NCBI GenBank assembly: GCA_910583965.1
Contig: CAJUAE010000081.1
Coordinates: 1 to 16,288, forward strand
Reading direction: 5' to 3'
Length of the DNA: 16,288 bases
Source: an uncultured Lachnospiraceae bacterium
GTDB taxonomy: Bacteria > Bacillota > Clostridia > Lachnospirales > Lachnospiraceae
Part shown: positions 7,105 to 14,464 of the stretch, piece by piece
Position numbering within the stretch: position 1 is the stretch's first letter
How the letters are laid out: every line of letters starts with the position of its first letter
Position numbers and translations under genes: made by a program
Notes under the pieces: model-generated
Seen by the model: the letters and a program-made list of their open reading frames with translations, nothing else
What the model was told of the DNA's origin: nothing
The model's database searches: none

Positions 7105-7854
7105 ATGTATAATAAAGAGCAAATTAGAATGGAATGGAAGAAACAATTGGCAATTGATTTTAACTGTACAATACAAGATTTTGACAAGGAAGAAAACGTA
7201 ATAACCCTTGCAAAAAGCAATCAGGGCAGAAGAATTTATACACAGCAGAAGGAATTTTTCTCAATGGTAACACTTGGGAGAAATACTGTTATTTGTGCAG
7301 ATGAAAAAATGCATGAATGGCTAAGGCAATGGAGTGCAAACAAGAATGGTATATGGCTTTTTGAACACAGTTATTTGATGGAGCTAGAACTGGAGTTGCA
7401 AAAGTATGGAAAAAAATTGGGGCAGAGCCATCATATGTTTCTGCCAAAAGTGGAACTTAATGAACCAACAATTGATTTTTCATTGAAATGGTTTGAGCAG
7501 GATGCAATTATGAAACTGTATCAACAAGCTTTTGCAAATGCTTTATGTGAAAAGTTTTTGCCTCAGAGACCAGATATTTTAGCGGTTGGCGCTATGAAAG
7601 GGGAACAAATAATAGGATTGGCAGGATGCTCCGCAGACACAACTCTTTTCTGGCAAATTGGAATTGATGTATTGCCAGCGTATCGAGGAATGGGAATTGG
7701 AACAAAATTGGTTCAGCTTTTAAAAAATGAGACATTTCGACGCGGAGCAATTCCTTTTTACGGAACAAGTTTATCGAATTTGTATTCGTGGAATATTGCG
7801 CTTAATTGTGGATTTTATCCTGCATGGGTTGAAATAGAGACGATAGAAAATTAA
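7105..7854 (+). CDS. GNAT-family N-acetyltransferase
   Basis: A 249-residue protein with a C-terminal GNAT domain. Residues 156-176 (PDILAVGAMKGEQIIGLAGCS) form the beta strands before the acetyl-CoA-binding motif A, AYRGMGIGTKLV (192-203), and SLSNLYSWNIALNCGF (222-237) is the typical motif B end. The N-terminal about 115 residues form a separate alpha/beta region seen in clostridial GNAT proteins of unknown substrate. ATG 7105 has AAGGGA about 10 nt upstream; a TTG at 7060 would add 15 residues with no clear ribosome binding site. No terminator is evident after the stop codon. Confidence 0.85.
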   Translation: MYNKEQIRMEWKKQLAIDFNCTIQDFDKEENVITLAKSNQGRRIYTQQKEFFSMVTLGRNTVICADEKMHEWLRQWSANKNGIWLFEHSYLMELELELQKYGKKLGQSHHMFLPKVELNEPTIDFSLKWFEQDAIMKLYQQAFANALCEKFLPQRPDILAVGAMKGEQIIGLAGCSADTTLFWQIGIDVLPAYRGMGIGTKLVQLLKNETFRRGAIPFYGTSLSNLYSWNIALNCGFYPAWVEIETIEN

Positions 7855-7896
7855 AATTTTACAAACAAATATTCCGAACTAATATACGAAATAGTA

Positions 7897-7925
7897 TTGA
7901 CAAATACAATCACATGTTCTATACT
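7897..7925 (+). promoter_or_regulatory. Consensus sigma-A type promoter with no nearby coding sequence
   Basis: TTGACA (7897-7902), a 17-bp spacer and TATACT (7920-7925). The next coding sequence on this strand starts almost 700 bp downstream, and the DNA immediately following is a series of hairpins, which suggests that the product is an RNA. Confidence 0.75.
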
Positions 7926-7931
7926 TATCTT

Positions 7932-8242
7932 TAGAAATCTGTAAAAAGATGGTATAAAAATGTAGTTTTTTACAGGTTTTAAGGTTACAAAATGGTATAA
8001 AGACCTATCCTCAAACGGTGTTGGCGCACCATCGGATAGGTCTCGTTACATAAAACGCGCAGAATTGCGTTTATGATATTATTACATATTCATAAACTAA
8101 GATCAAGAGACATTATCACAATTCTTAATGTTTAAATGGGAGGTTAAAATTCAGACCCATGTCAGAGTTTGTATTTCTTTAAGATGATTTGGTGCGAATT
8201 ACAATAATTGTTGTACATAAAATGCCATAAAACAGGCATTTT
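7932..8242 (+). ncRNA. Candidate structured non-coding RNA
   Basis: Starting just after the promoter: hairpin 1, 13 bp with one T-G pair (7935-7947 with 7967-7979, core CTGTAAAAA/TTTTTACAG). Hairpin 2 has a perfect 10-bp stem AGACCTATCC/GGATAGGTCT (8001-8010, 8034-8043) with an inner GGTG/CACC. Hairpin 3 is CATAAAACGC/GCGTTTATG with one bulged A (about 8049-8075). A perfect 8-bp AAAATGCC/GGCATTTT hairpin at 8219-8242 may mark the end. The element ATGGTATAAA occurs twice, in the loop of hairpin 1 and just before hairpin 2. No open frame of note lies inside. I do not recognise a known RNA family. The 3' end is uncertain because the last hairpin lacks a long T-tract. Confidence 0.45.
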
Positions 8243-8615
8243 AGTACTGACTCTACATCATACAATAAAAGGATAGTGCAGATGTGAAACAATGTAAAAA
8301 GTCAAAAAAATAAGGCAAATAAGTTGTACTGGAAAAAGCAATCATTTATAGTGTTATACTACAATTTTCAAACAGGAAAGGTTTAATTAAATGACATTGG
8401 GTTTGAGAAGCAACAACAGGATTACTTTTTATAGGTCGTGAGAACATAATTTAAATATAAGGGTAGAAGCAATAATATATTCTGAATTTAGTACAAGTTT
8501 TAGGAGAACATGATTTAGCTCAGATGAATAGTTATTATTCACCACATAGAAGGCTGTGAATCGTAAATTAAATGGAGGTCATTCATTAAAGTGGCAAAAA
8601 TGGAGGGTAGAGTTT
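8243..8615 (+). other. Intergenic region upstream of the 205-aa protein gene
   Basis: No gene recognised. It contains a TATACT at about 8349 without a good -35 box, a 16-codon frame at about 8391 preceded by AGGAAAGG, and a short open stretch at about 8483-8560 that could translate as VQVLGEHDLAQMNSYY but has no start codon. These are weak signals; the stretch may be a decayed gene remnant. Confidence 0.4.
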
Positions 8616-9233
8616 ATGTCGAAGGAAGCAGTAAAAGTAACAGGGGCACAAGTAAAAAGATTACTGACTAGAGCAGTTGGCGGCATTTATATGAGTCGGG
8701 GATTTCATGACATTTTAACGGATTATTCGGAAACGTATATTATTACAGAAACAGCGTTAGAAATAAAAATAGAGGATGCAACAATCTTAACAATACCAAT
8801 TAATGAGACAGAACAGTATATTAATTATGCCATCAGCGGAGAAGATTTAGCGCGCGCGGATACATGGGAAGGAAGTACAATCTTTGCGTATAAATTTTAT
8901 CTGGAAGAATATATGATTTGCTTTAACTTAGAGGATAAGGGAACAAAGTTTACATGGACACAGTTTCAAGAATTGACTAATAGCAAAAATAATGCAATTT
9001 TTAAAGTGAGCAGTAAAGATACCTGTGCATTTTATCTTGCTGTTGACAATTGTACAATTGATGTGAATGATAGAGAAATTGAGATCAATTCTAATAAGGT
9101 CAATGTGATAATTGACAAAGATATTGTTGACACGATTTATAATGATTCGACAAGTACATTGAATATTTGTTATCGGTTAAAGTTTAATAATGGAATGCCA
9201 GAGATATTAATCAATGTTGAAAAATCGAATTAA
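8616..9233 (+). CDS. Hypothetical protein, 205 aa, family not recognised
   Basis: ATG 8616 has GGAGGG 7-8 nt upstream; an earlier in-frame GTG at 8556 lacks this support. The protein has no signal peptide or membrane helix. It is acidic and predicted to be rich in beta strands, with alternating hydrophobic runs such as YIITETALEIKIEDATILTI (about residues 41-60) and EIEINSNKVNVIIDKDIVDT (about 157-176). It contains four cysteines without a metal-binding pattern. No catalytic motif is evident. It is isolated: the candidate RNA and 370 bp of non-coding DNA lie upstream and the ileS leader downstream. A structural or binding role is possible, but I do not assign one. Confidence 0.75.
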   Translation: MSKEAVKVTGAQVKRLLTRAVGGIYMSRGFHDILTDYSETYIITETALEIKIEDATILTIPINETEQYINYAISGEDLARADTWEGSTIFAYKFYLEEYMICFNLEDKGTKFTWTQFQELTNSKNNAIFKVSSKDTCAFYLAVDNCTIDVNDREIEINSNKVNVIIDKDIVDTIYNDSTSTLNICYRLKFNNGMPEILINVEKSN

Positions 9234-9303
9234 AATAGGACTTATTACTGTAAAATTAATTCTGTTTGGTTGAACGGTTACATTTTGTTATGTATCTTTT
9301 TAC

Positions 9304-9333
9304 TTGACAAGTGTGAAGATTAAATATTATACT
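9304..9333 (+). promoter_or_regulatory. Promoter of the ileS T-box transcript
   Basis: TTGACA (9304-9309), an 18-bp spacer and TATACT (9328-9333). Transcription would begin near 9340, about 30 nt before the first conserved T-box stem. Confidence 0.75.
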
Positions 9334-9367
9334 ATTATTATTTAAAAAATATGTATAGATAAAAACG

Positions 9368-9764
9368 ATGACAGGGACAGTACACATTTCCAGAAAAGCA
9401 CAGAGAGCCGGAAAAAATTGTTTAACGAGAAGTTGTATAGTTTTTTAACAATTTTTAGGTGGGAACCGGTATGAGTATGGGGGTGTCGAAGATCACCCTT
9501 GAGTTTCGGTCTGAAATGTTTGATATGGTAAAATAATGTGAAATTAAAATTTCACCCTCCTGATTAGTACACCTGCAAAAGGCGGCAAGGAGATTAGTAT
9601 GAAACAGATTAGGTACCGACGTATTTCCTACGTTATGGGGAACGTGTATAAAAATTTTTCATACAGTTGGAAAGGCGCATGAAAGATGGAGTACGCTGTA
9701 ATTAGGTGGTATAACGATAATAAGGCTCTCGTCCTATTTACAGGATGGGGAGCCTTTTCTTTTT
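9368..9764 (+). promoter_or_regulatory. T-box riboswitch, isoleucine specific
   Basis: This leader senses uncharged tRNA and controls ileS by transcription antitermination. The stem I base pairs ACATTTC (about 9384-9390) with GAAATGT. The conserved AGAGAGCCGG (9402-9411) pairs through CCGG with GGGAACCGG (9461-9469). The distal AAAATTGTT/AACAATTTT arm carries the apical loops. The specifier region TCGAAGATCACCC puts ATC (isoleucine) at 9492-9494. The T-box sequence ATTAGGTGGTATAACG (9701-9716) precedes the terminator and can pair with the tRNA acceptor end. The ATC specifier agrees with the downstream isoleucyl-tRNA synthetase. Confidence 0.9.
9722..9764 (+). terminator. T-box regulated intrinsic terminator
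   Basis: The stem has outer AAGGCTC/GAGCCTT pairs (9722-9728, 9750-9756) and inner GTCCT/AGGAT pairs, followed by TTTCTTTTT-type T-rich sequence. Its 5' arm adjoins the T-box sequence, as required for the competing antiterminator. Confidence 0.9.
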
Positions 9765-9765
9765 A

Positions 9766-9873
9766 TGTACACGGGCACCCAAGTGAAATTTGTCGTCAAA
9801 CCGATTTATCGGTTCGCTGACGGGTGCCCGGCGCGAGTAGGGGAAAGATAAACTTTCCCTACTCGATTGTACA
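9766..9873. repeat. Structured dispersed repeat, copy B, flanked by TGTACA direct repeats
   Basis: This is the complete-looking copy of the element at 1-90. The outer stem is a perfect 9 bp, CGGGCACCC (9772-9780) with GGGTGCCCG (9822-9830), enclosing the hairpin AACCGAT-TT-ATCGGTT (9799-9814). A second stem follows at 9834-9847/9853-9865 (CGAGTAGGGGAAAG with CTTTCCCTACTCG, one bulged G). TGTACA occurs immediately before (9766-9771) and after (9868-9873) the element, consistent with a 5-6 bp target duplication, although TGTACA is itself a palindrome. No protein is encoded; it resembles a small non-autonomous mobile or REP-like element. Confidence 0.75.
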
Positions 9874-10100
9874 GATTCATACAAAGGAATTAAACTGTTA
9901 AGACGGTGTATGGGTCGTGGACGAGTAAAAGCCATTATAAATAGACGAACGAAGTTTCTTTGTGCCTAATTATTGTAAAAGGATTTTTTGTAAATGTGCA
10001 TAAATTTATAAAATGTACATTGTATATAGAGGAAAATCTGCCGTAAAAGTAGATGCAAAGAGATTTCGAGAGGCTATATTAAATTTTTAGGAGGGATACA
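9874..10100 (+). other. Remainder of the ileS leader between the repeat and the start codon
   Basis: No gene is recognised. An AT-rich stretch around 9990-10035 includes the palindrome ATAAATTTAT and a TATATAG, but no convincing promoter. AGGAGGG immediately upstream of ATG 10101 is the ileS ribosome binding site. The distance from the T-box terminator to ileS is about 336 nt, of which the repeat explains about 100. Confidence 0.5.
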
Positions 10101-13100
10101 ATGTATAATAAGGTAGACACAAATCTGAATTTTGTGGACAGAGAGAAAAATGTAGAAAAATTTTGGAAAGAAAAGGATATTTTTAGAAAGAGTATGGATA
10201 GTCGCAAAGAGGGCGAGACATACACTTTTTATGATGGTCCGCCGACGGCAAATGGCAAGCCACATATTGGTCATGTATTGACACGTGTTATCAAGGATAT
10301 GATTCCGCGTTACCGTACAATGAAGGGGTATATGGTGCCAAGAAAGGCTGGTTGGGATACGCATGGATTACCTGTTGAACTTGAGGTAGAGAAGCTACTT
10401 GGATTAAATGGTAAGGAACAGATTGAAAATTATGGTATGGAACCCTTTATCAAGAAGTGTAAAGAGTCTGTGTGGAAGTACAAAGGTATGTGGGAGGACT
10501 TTTCGGGAACTGTTGGCTTCTGGGCAGATATGGATGACCCTTATGTAACTTATGATGATAATTTTATTGAGTCAGAATGGTGGGCTTTAAAGGAAATTTG
10601 GAAGAAAAAACTTTTGTATAAAGGTTTTAAGATTGTGCCATATTGTCCGCGCTGTGGAACGCCGTTGTCTTCACAGGAGGTAGCACAGGGATATAAGACT
10701 GTAAAAGAGCGTTCCGCAGTGGTTCGATTTAAAGTTGTCGGGGAGGATGCGTATTTTCTTGCATGGACGACAACACCTTGGACACTTCCATCAAATGTGG
10801 CATTGTGTGTAAACCCTGATGAGACTTACTGTAAAGTGAAAGCAGTAGATGGTTGCACATATTATATGGCAGAGGCGCTTCTTGACAAGGTGCTTGGTAA
10901 ATTGGTGGAGCATGAGGGTGACAAGGCATATGAGGTGCTTGAAACTTATAAAGGAACTGATTTAGAACACAAGGCATATGAACCATTGTTTAATTTTGCA
11001 ACAGATATTATTGAGAAGCAGCACAAGACAGCACATTTTATTACCTGTGACACATATGTTACAATGACAGATGGTACTGGTATTGTTCATATTGCGCCGG
11101 CGTTTGGTGAGGATGACGCCAATGTTGGTAGAAAGTATGATTTACCATTTGTGCAGCTTGTAAATGGTAAGGGTGAGATGACAGAGGAGACGTCCTATGC
11201 AGGTGTCTTTGTAAAGAAAGCAGATCCAATGATTTTAAAAGATTTGGAAGCAAAGGGACTATTGTTTGATGCGCCAAAGTTTGAGCACGAGTATCCGCAT
11301 TGCTGGCGCTGTGATACACCGCTTATTTACTACGCGCGTGAGTCTTGGTTTATCAAAATGACTGCGGTAAAAGAGGATTTGGTACGCAATAACAATACAG
11401 TTAATTGGATTCCTGAGTCTATTGGAAAAGGACGTTTTGGTGACTGGTTGGAAAATATCCAGGATTGGGGAATTTCCCGCAATCGCTATTGGGGTACACC
11501 ACTGAATGTATGGGAGTGTGAATGTGGCCATCAGGAATGTATTGGTGGTAGACAGGAGCTTGCAGATCGATGTGGAAATCCTGACGCGGCGAAGGTGGAA
11601 TTACACAGACCATATATTGATGAAGTTACGTTCCAATGTCCTGATTGTGGTAAAAAGATGCACAGAGTACCAGAAGTGATCGACTGTTGGTTTGACTCTG
11701 GCGCAATGCCATTTGCACAGCATCATTATCCATTTGAAAATAAAGAATTATTTGAACAACAGTTTCCAGCACAATTTATTTCGGAAGCAGTTGATCAGAC
11801 GCGTGGATGGTTCTATTCGTTAATGGCGGAATCTACACTGTTATTTAATAAAGCACCGTATGAAAATGTTATCGTACTTGGGCATGTTCAAGATGAAAAT
11901 GGACAGAAGATGTCTAAATCAAAGGGCAATGCAGTCGATCCATTTGAGGCGTTGGAAACTTATGGTGCAGATGCAATCCGCTGGTATTTTTATGTCAATT
12001 CTGCACCGTGGCTTCCAAATCGTTTTCATGGAAAAGCAGTGCAAGAAGGGCAGCGCAAGTTTATGGGAACACTGTGGAATACCTATGCATTTTTTGTGCT
12101 GTACGCAAATATTGACGCGTTTGATGCCACAAAATATACATTGGAATATGATAAACTTCCAGTGATGGATAAATGGCTTTTGTCAAAGCTCAATACGGTT
12201 GTCAGAGCGGTGGATAATGACTTAGAAAATTATAGGATTCCTGAGGCGGCGCGTGCATTACAGGAGTTTGTTGACGAGATGAGTAATTGGTATGTAAGAC
12301 GCAGCCGTGAGCGTTTCTGGGCAAAAGGAATGGAACAGGATAAGATTAATGCATACATGACACTTTATACAGCACTTGTAACTATCTCTAAGGCAGCAGC
12401 ACCAATGATTCCGTTTATGACAGAAGATATTTATAGAAATCTTGTGTGCAGCATTGATAAATCTGCACCAGAAAGTATTCATCTGTGTGATTTTCCAGCA
12501 GTGGATGAGACTTTTATTGACAAGAAGCTTGAGGAGGATATGGAGGCTGTATTAAAGGCAGTCGTGATGGGGCGCGCTTGTAGAAACACGGCAAATATCA
12601 AGAATCGGCAACCAATTAGCACAATGTTTATTAAGGCGCCATTTACATTGGGAGAATTTTATCAAGAGATTATTGAAGAGGAATTAAATGTCAAGAAGGT
12701 TGTGTTTACAGATGATGTCAGAGCATTTACAACGTATACCTTTAAGCCGCAGCTAAAGACAGTCGGTCCCAAATATGGAAAACAGCTTGGTGGCATTAAG
12801 CAGAAGCTTTCTGTGATTGACGGGAATGTGGCGATGGATGAACTTAAGGCAAATGGAGTTATCGTGTTTGATGTAAATGGAACAGAGGTGAAACTTGCTG
12901 AGGAGGATTTACTGATTGATATCTCACAGAAAGAAGGGTATGTGACAGAGGCAGATAACACTGTGACAGTTGTGCTTGATACGAATCTGACAGATGCACT
13001 TGTCGAGGAGGGCTTTGTGTATGAGGTTATTAGTAAAGTACAGACTATGCGCAAGGATTCTGGCTTTGAGGTAATGGACCATATCACAGTGTATGTTAAT

Positions 13101-13259
13101 GGAAATGATACAATTGCTGAGGTTGTACAGAAAAATGAGAAAGCGATTGGTGAGAAAGTTCTGGCGGATGCATTTGTATATGGTGAGAGTGACATTCCAA
13201 GTGCGAAGGAATGGAATATTAATGGCGAAAATACAAAGATTGGTGTGAAGAAAGTATAA
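10101..13259 (+). CDS. ileS: Isoleucyl-tRNA synthetase (long form)
   Basis: A 1052-residue class Ia synthetase that charges tRNA-Ile and edits misactivated valine. The HIGH motif is PHIGH at 54-58, KMSKS is at 603-607 (GQKMSKSKGN), and the editing-domain segment WTTTPWTLPSN begins at 222. A Cys pair CPRCG (182-186) and later CxxC pairs (CECGHQEC, CPDCGKKM) suggest zinc sites in inserted modules. The C-terminus lacks the terminal CxxC zinc module typical of the shorter (about 920 aa) IleRS1 type. Together with the length, this points to the eukaryote-like IleRS2 group, some members of which are naturally less sensitive to mupirocin. The ribosome binding site is a full AGGAGGG. Expression is controlled by the upstream T-box, and the hydrolase gene follows after 58 bp. 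Confidence 0.96.
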   Translation: MYNKVDTNLNFVDREKNVEKFWKEKDIFRKSMDSRKEGETYTFYDGPPTANGKPHIGHVLTRVIKDMIPRYRTMKGYMVPRKAGWDTHGLPVELEVEKLLGLNGKEQIENYGMEPFIKKCKESVWKYKGMWEDFSGTVGFWADMDDPYVTYDDNFIESEWWALKEIWKKKLLYKGFKIVPYCPRCGTPLSSQEVAQGYKTVKERSAVVRFKVVGEDAYFLAWTTTPWTLPSNVALCVNPDETYCKVKAVDGCTYYMAEALLDKVLGKLVEHEGDKAYEVLETYKGTDLEHKAYEPLFNFATDIIEKQHKTAHFITCDTYVTMTDGTGIVHIAPAFGEDDANVGRKYDLPFVQLVNGKGEMTEETSYAGVFVKKADPMILKDLEAKGLLFDAPKFEHEYPHCWRCDTPLIYYARESWFIKMTAVKEDLVRNNNTVNWIPESIGKGRFGDWLENIQDWGISRNRYWGTPLNVWECECGHQECIGGRQELADRCGNPDAAKVELHRPYIDEVTFQCPDCGKKMHRVPEVIDCWFDSGAMPFAQHHYPFENKELFEQQFPAQFISEAVDQTRGWFYSLMAESTLLFNKAPYENVIVLGHVQDENGQKMSKSKGNAVDPFEALETYGADAIRWYFYVNSAPWLPNRFHGKAVQEGQRKFMGTLWNTYAFFVLYANIDAFDATKYTLEYDKLPVMDKWLLSKLNTVVRAVDNDLENYRIPEAARALQEFVDEMSNWYVRRSRERFWAKGMEQDKINAYMTLYTALVTISKAAAPMIPFMTEDIYRNLVCSIDKSAPESIHLCDFPAVDETFIDKKLEEDMEAVLKAVVMGRACRNTANIKNRQPISTMFIKAPFTLGEFYQEIIEEELNVKKVVFTDDVRAFTTYTFKPQLKTVGPKYGKQLGGIKQKLSVIDGNVAMDELKANGVIVFDVNGTEVKLAEEDLLIDISQKEGYVTEADNTVTVVLDTNLTDALVEEGFVYEVISKVQTMRKDSGFEVMDHITVYVNGNDTIAEVVQKNEKAIGEKVLADAFVYGESDIPSAKEWNINGENTKIGVKKV

Positions 13260-13317
13260 ATCATTTTGGTGTTACAAGTATTGGATAATCGAACTTTCCT
13301 AAGGGAGAATATATAAT

Positions 13318-14382
13318 ATGAGAAAAAAAAGTAAACTCTTAAAGATTGTTTTGATTGCGATTGTTGTTTTGGTGGTTCTCTTTGTCATTACCTCCATTGT
13401 TATTATCAATCATTATATGAAGCAATATTTTAATCGGAGTGAACAGAAAAAATATTCTGAGTATATGCGCTGGGTGGATTTTGAGGATTTTGCGCGTGAG
13501 ACAGTGACATTTGCGTCCGGCGAGGAGACATTGACAGGATATATCTATGGAAAAGAAAATACTTCCAAAGGATTGGTAGTGATTTCACATGGACTTGGCG
13601 GATATTCGGAAGGCTATATTAGTGAAACAAAGTATTTTGTGGATAACGGATTTATGGTGTTTGCTTATGACAATACGGGAAGTGGTGCTTCGACGGGTGA
13701 TAGTTGTATTGGACTTGTGCAGTCTGTGATAGACTTGGATAATGCACTGACCTATGTTGAGCAAAATCCGTTGTTTAAGGGGATTCCTATTTGCCTATAT
13801 GGCCATAGTTGGGGTGGATTTGCAACAACAGCAATTTTAAATTATGATCATGATATTATTGCGGTTGCCAGTCTTGCAGGATACAATGACAGCTTAGAGG
13901 AGATGACTTACGTGGGGAAAAGTCTCTTAGGATCGTTTGCCTATGTGGAAAAACCGTTTCTATGGCTGGCGCTTCGCACTACATTTGGAGACAAAATGAA
14001 TCTTACAGCAGCGGAGGGAATCAATCGTGCAAAGCATACAGCAGTGATGATTATTCAAGGGGATTTGGATGATTTTGTGGGTTTTGATGGTCCATGTATC
14101 TATACGAATCGCGATAAGATTATAAGAGATGATGTGCAATATGTATTGCTAGAAGGCAGAGATCACAGTGATTTGATGATGGACCAAAGTCCAGAGCGTT
14201 TAGCATATATGGAGCAGTTGGATGCAGAATATAAACAGATTCAAGAACAGTATGAAGATGCCATTCCAGATGCGATTGAAAAGGAATGGAATCAGAAAAT
14301 TAATAAGGAATTGACATCACGACTAGACCAAGCATTGTTTGCAGACATTGTAGATTTTTATATGGAAGCGATTGGGGACTAG
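13318..14382 (+). CDS. Membrane-anchored alpha/beta hydrolase
   Basis: A 354-residue protein with a basic N-terminus and one hydrophobic segment (about 8-31), probably a signal anchor that places the enzyme outside the membrane. The alpha/beta hydrolase core follows: oxyanion-type HGLGG (91-95), YDNTGSGAS (118-126), the nucleophile elbow GHSWGG with Ser164 (162-167), the acid in GDLDDFV (probably Asp251), and His283 in GRDHSD. It resembles serine aminopeptidase S33 / lysophospholipase-like proteins; the substrate is unknown. AAGGGAG lies about 11 nt before the ATG. It probably shares the ileS transcript, since no terminator separates them, and it ends at a strong terminator. Confidence 0.88.
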   Translation: MRKKSKLLKIVLIAIVVLVVLFVITSIVIINHYMKQYFNRSEQKKYSEYMRWVDFEDFARETVTFASGEETLTGYIYGKENTSKGLVVISHGLGGYSEGYISETKYFVDNGFMVFAYDNTGSGASTGDSCIGLVQSVIDLDNALTYVEQNPLFKGIPICLYGHSWGGFATTAILNYDHDIIAVASLAGYNDSLEEMTYVGKSLLGSFAYVEKPFLWLALRTTFGDKMNLTAAEGINRAKHTAVMIIQGDLDDFVGFDGPCIYTNRDKIIRDDVQYVLLEGRDHSDLMMDQSPERLAYMEQLDAEYKQIQEQYEDAIPDAIEKEWNQKINKELTSRLDQALFADIVDFYMEAIGD

Positions 14383-14392
14383 TATAAGAAAC

Positions 14393-14449
14393 AATCAGAA
14401 AGAAATAACATTCGATAAATTGTTATTTCTTTCTGATTCTTTATTTTTT
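14393..14449. terminator. Strong intrinsic terminator after the hydrolase gene
   Basis: A perfect 18-bp stem, 14393-14410 (AATCAGAAAGAAATAACA) with 14421-14438, has a 10-nt loop and is followed on the + strand by CTTTATTTTTT. It lies between convergent genes and may also stop transcription from the DUF4317 gene on the minus strand, though the T-tract there is weaker. Confidence 0.9.
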
Positions 14450-14464
14450 GAGGTTAGATTTTTC

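Noticed and set aside
8483..8560. Open stretch reading VQVLGEHDLAQMNSYY before the 205-aa gene
   Set aside because: No start codon and stops on both sides; at most a remnant, too short to assign.
9599..9682. 27-codon frame with GGAG upstream inside the T-box leader
   Set aside because: It lies across stems needed for the T-box fold, and its composition (MKQIRYRRISY...) resembles no known leader peptide; probably chance.
9738..9935. 65-residue minus-strand frame through repeat copy B and the T-box terminator
   Set aside because: It is composed of the repeat and the terminator in reverse, and has no ribosome binding site or family resemblance.
12662..13264. 200-residue minus-strand open frame opposite the ileS 3' end
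   Set aside because: Its Ser/Thr/Phe-rich translation is typical of the antisense of a Glu/Lys/Asp-rich gene; ileS is certain on the + strand.
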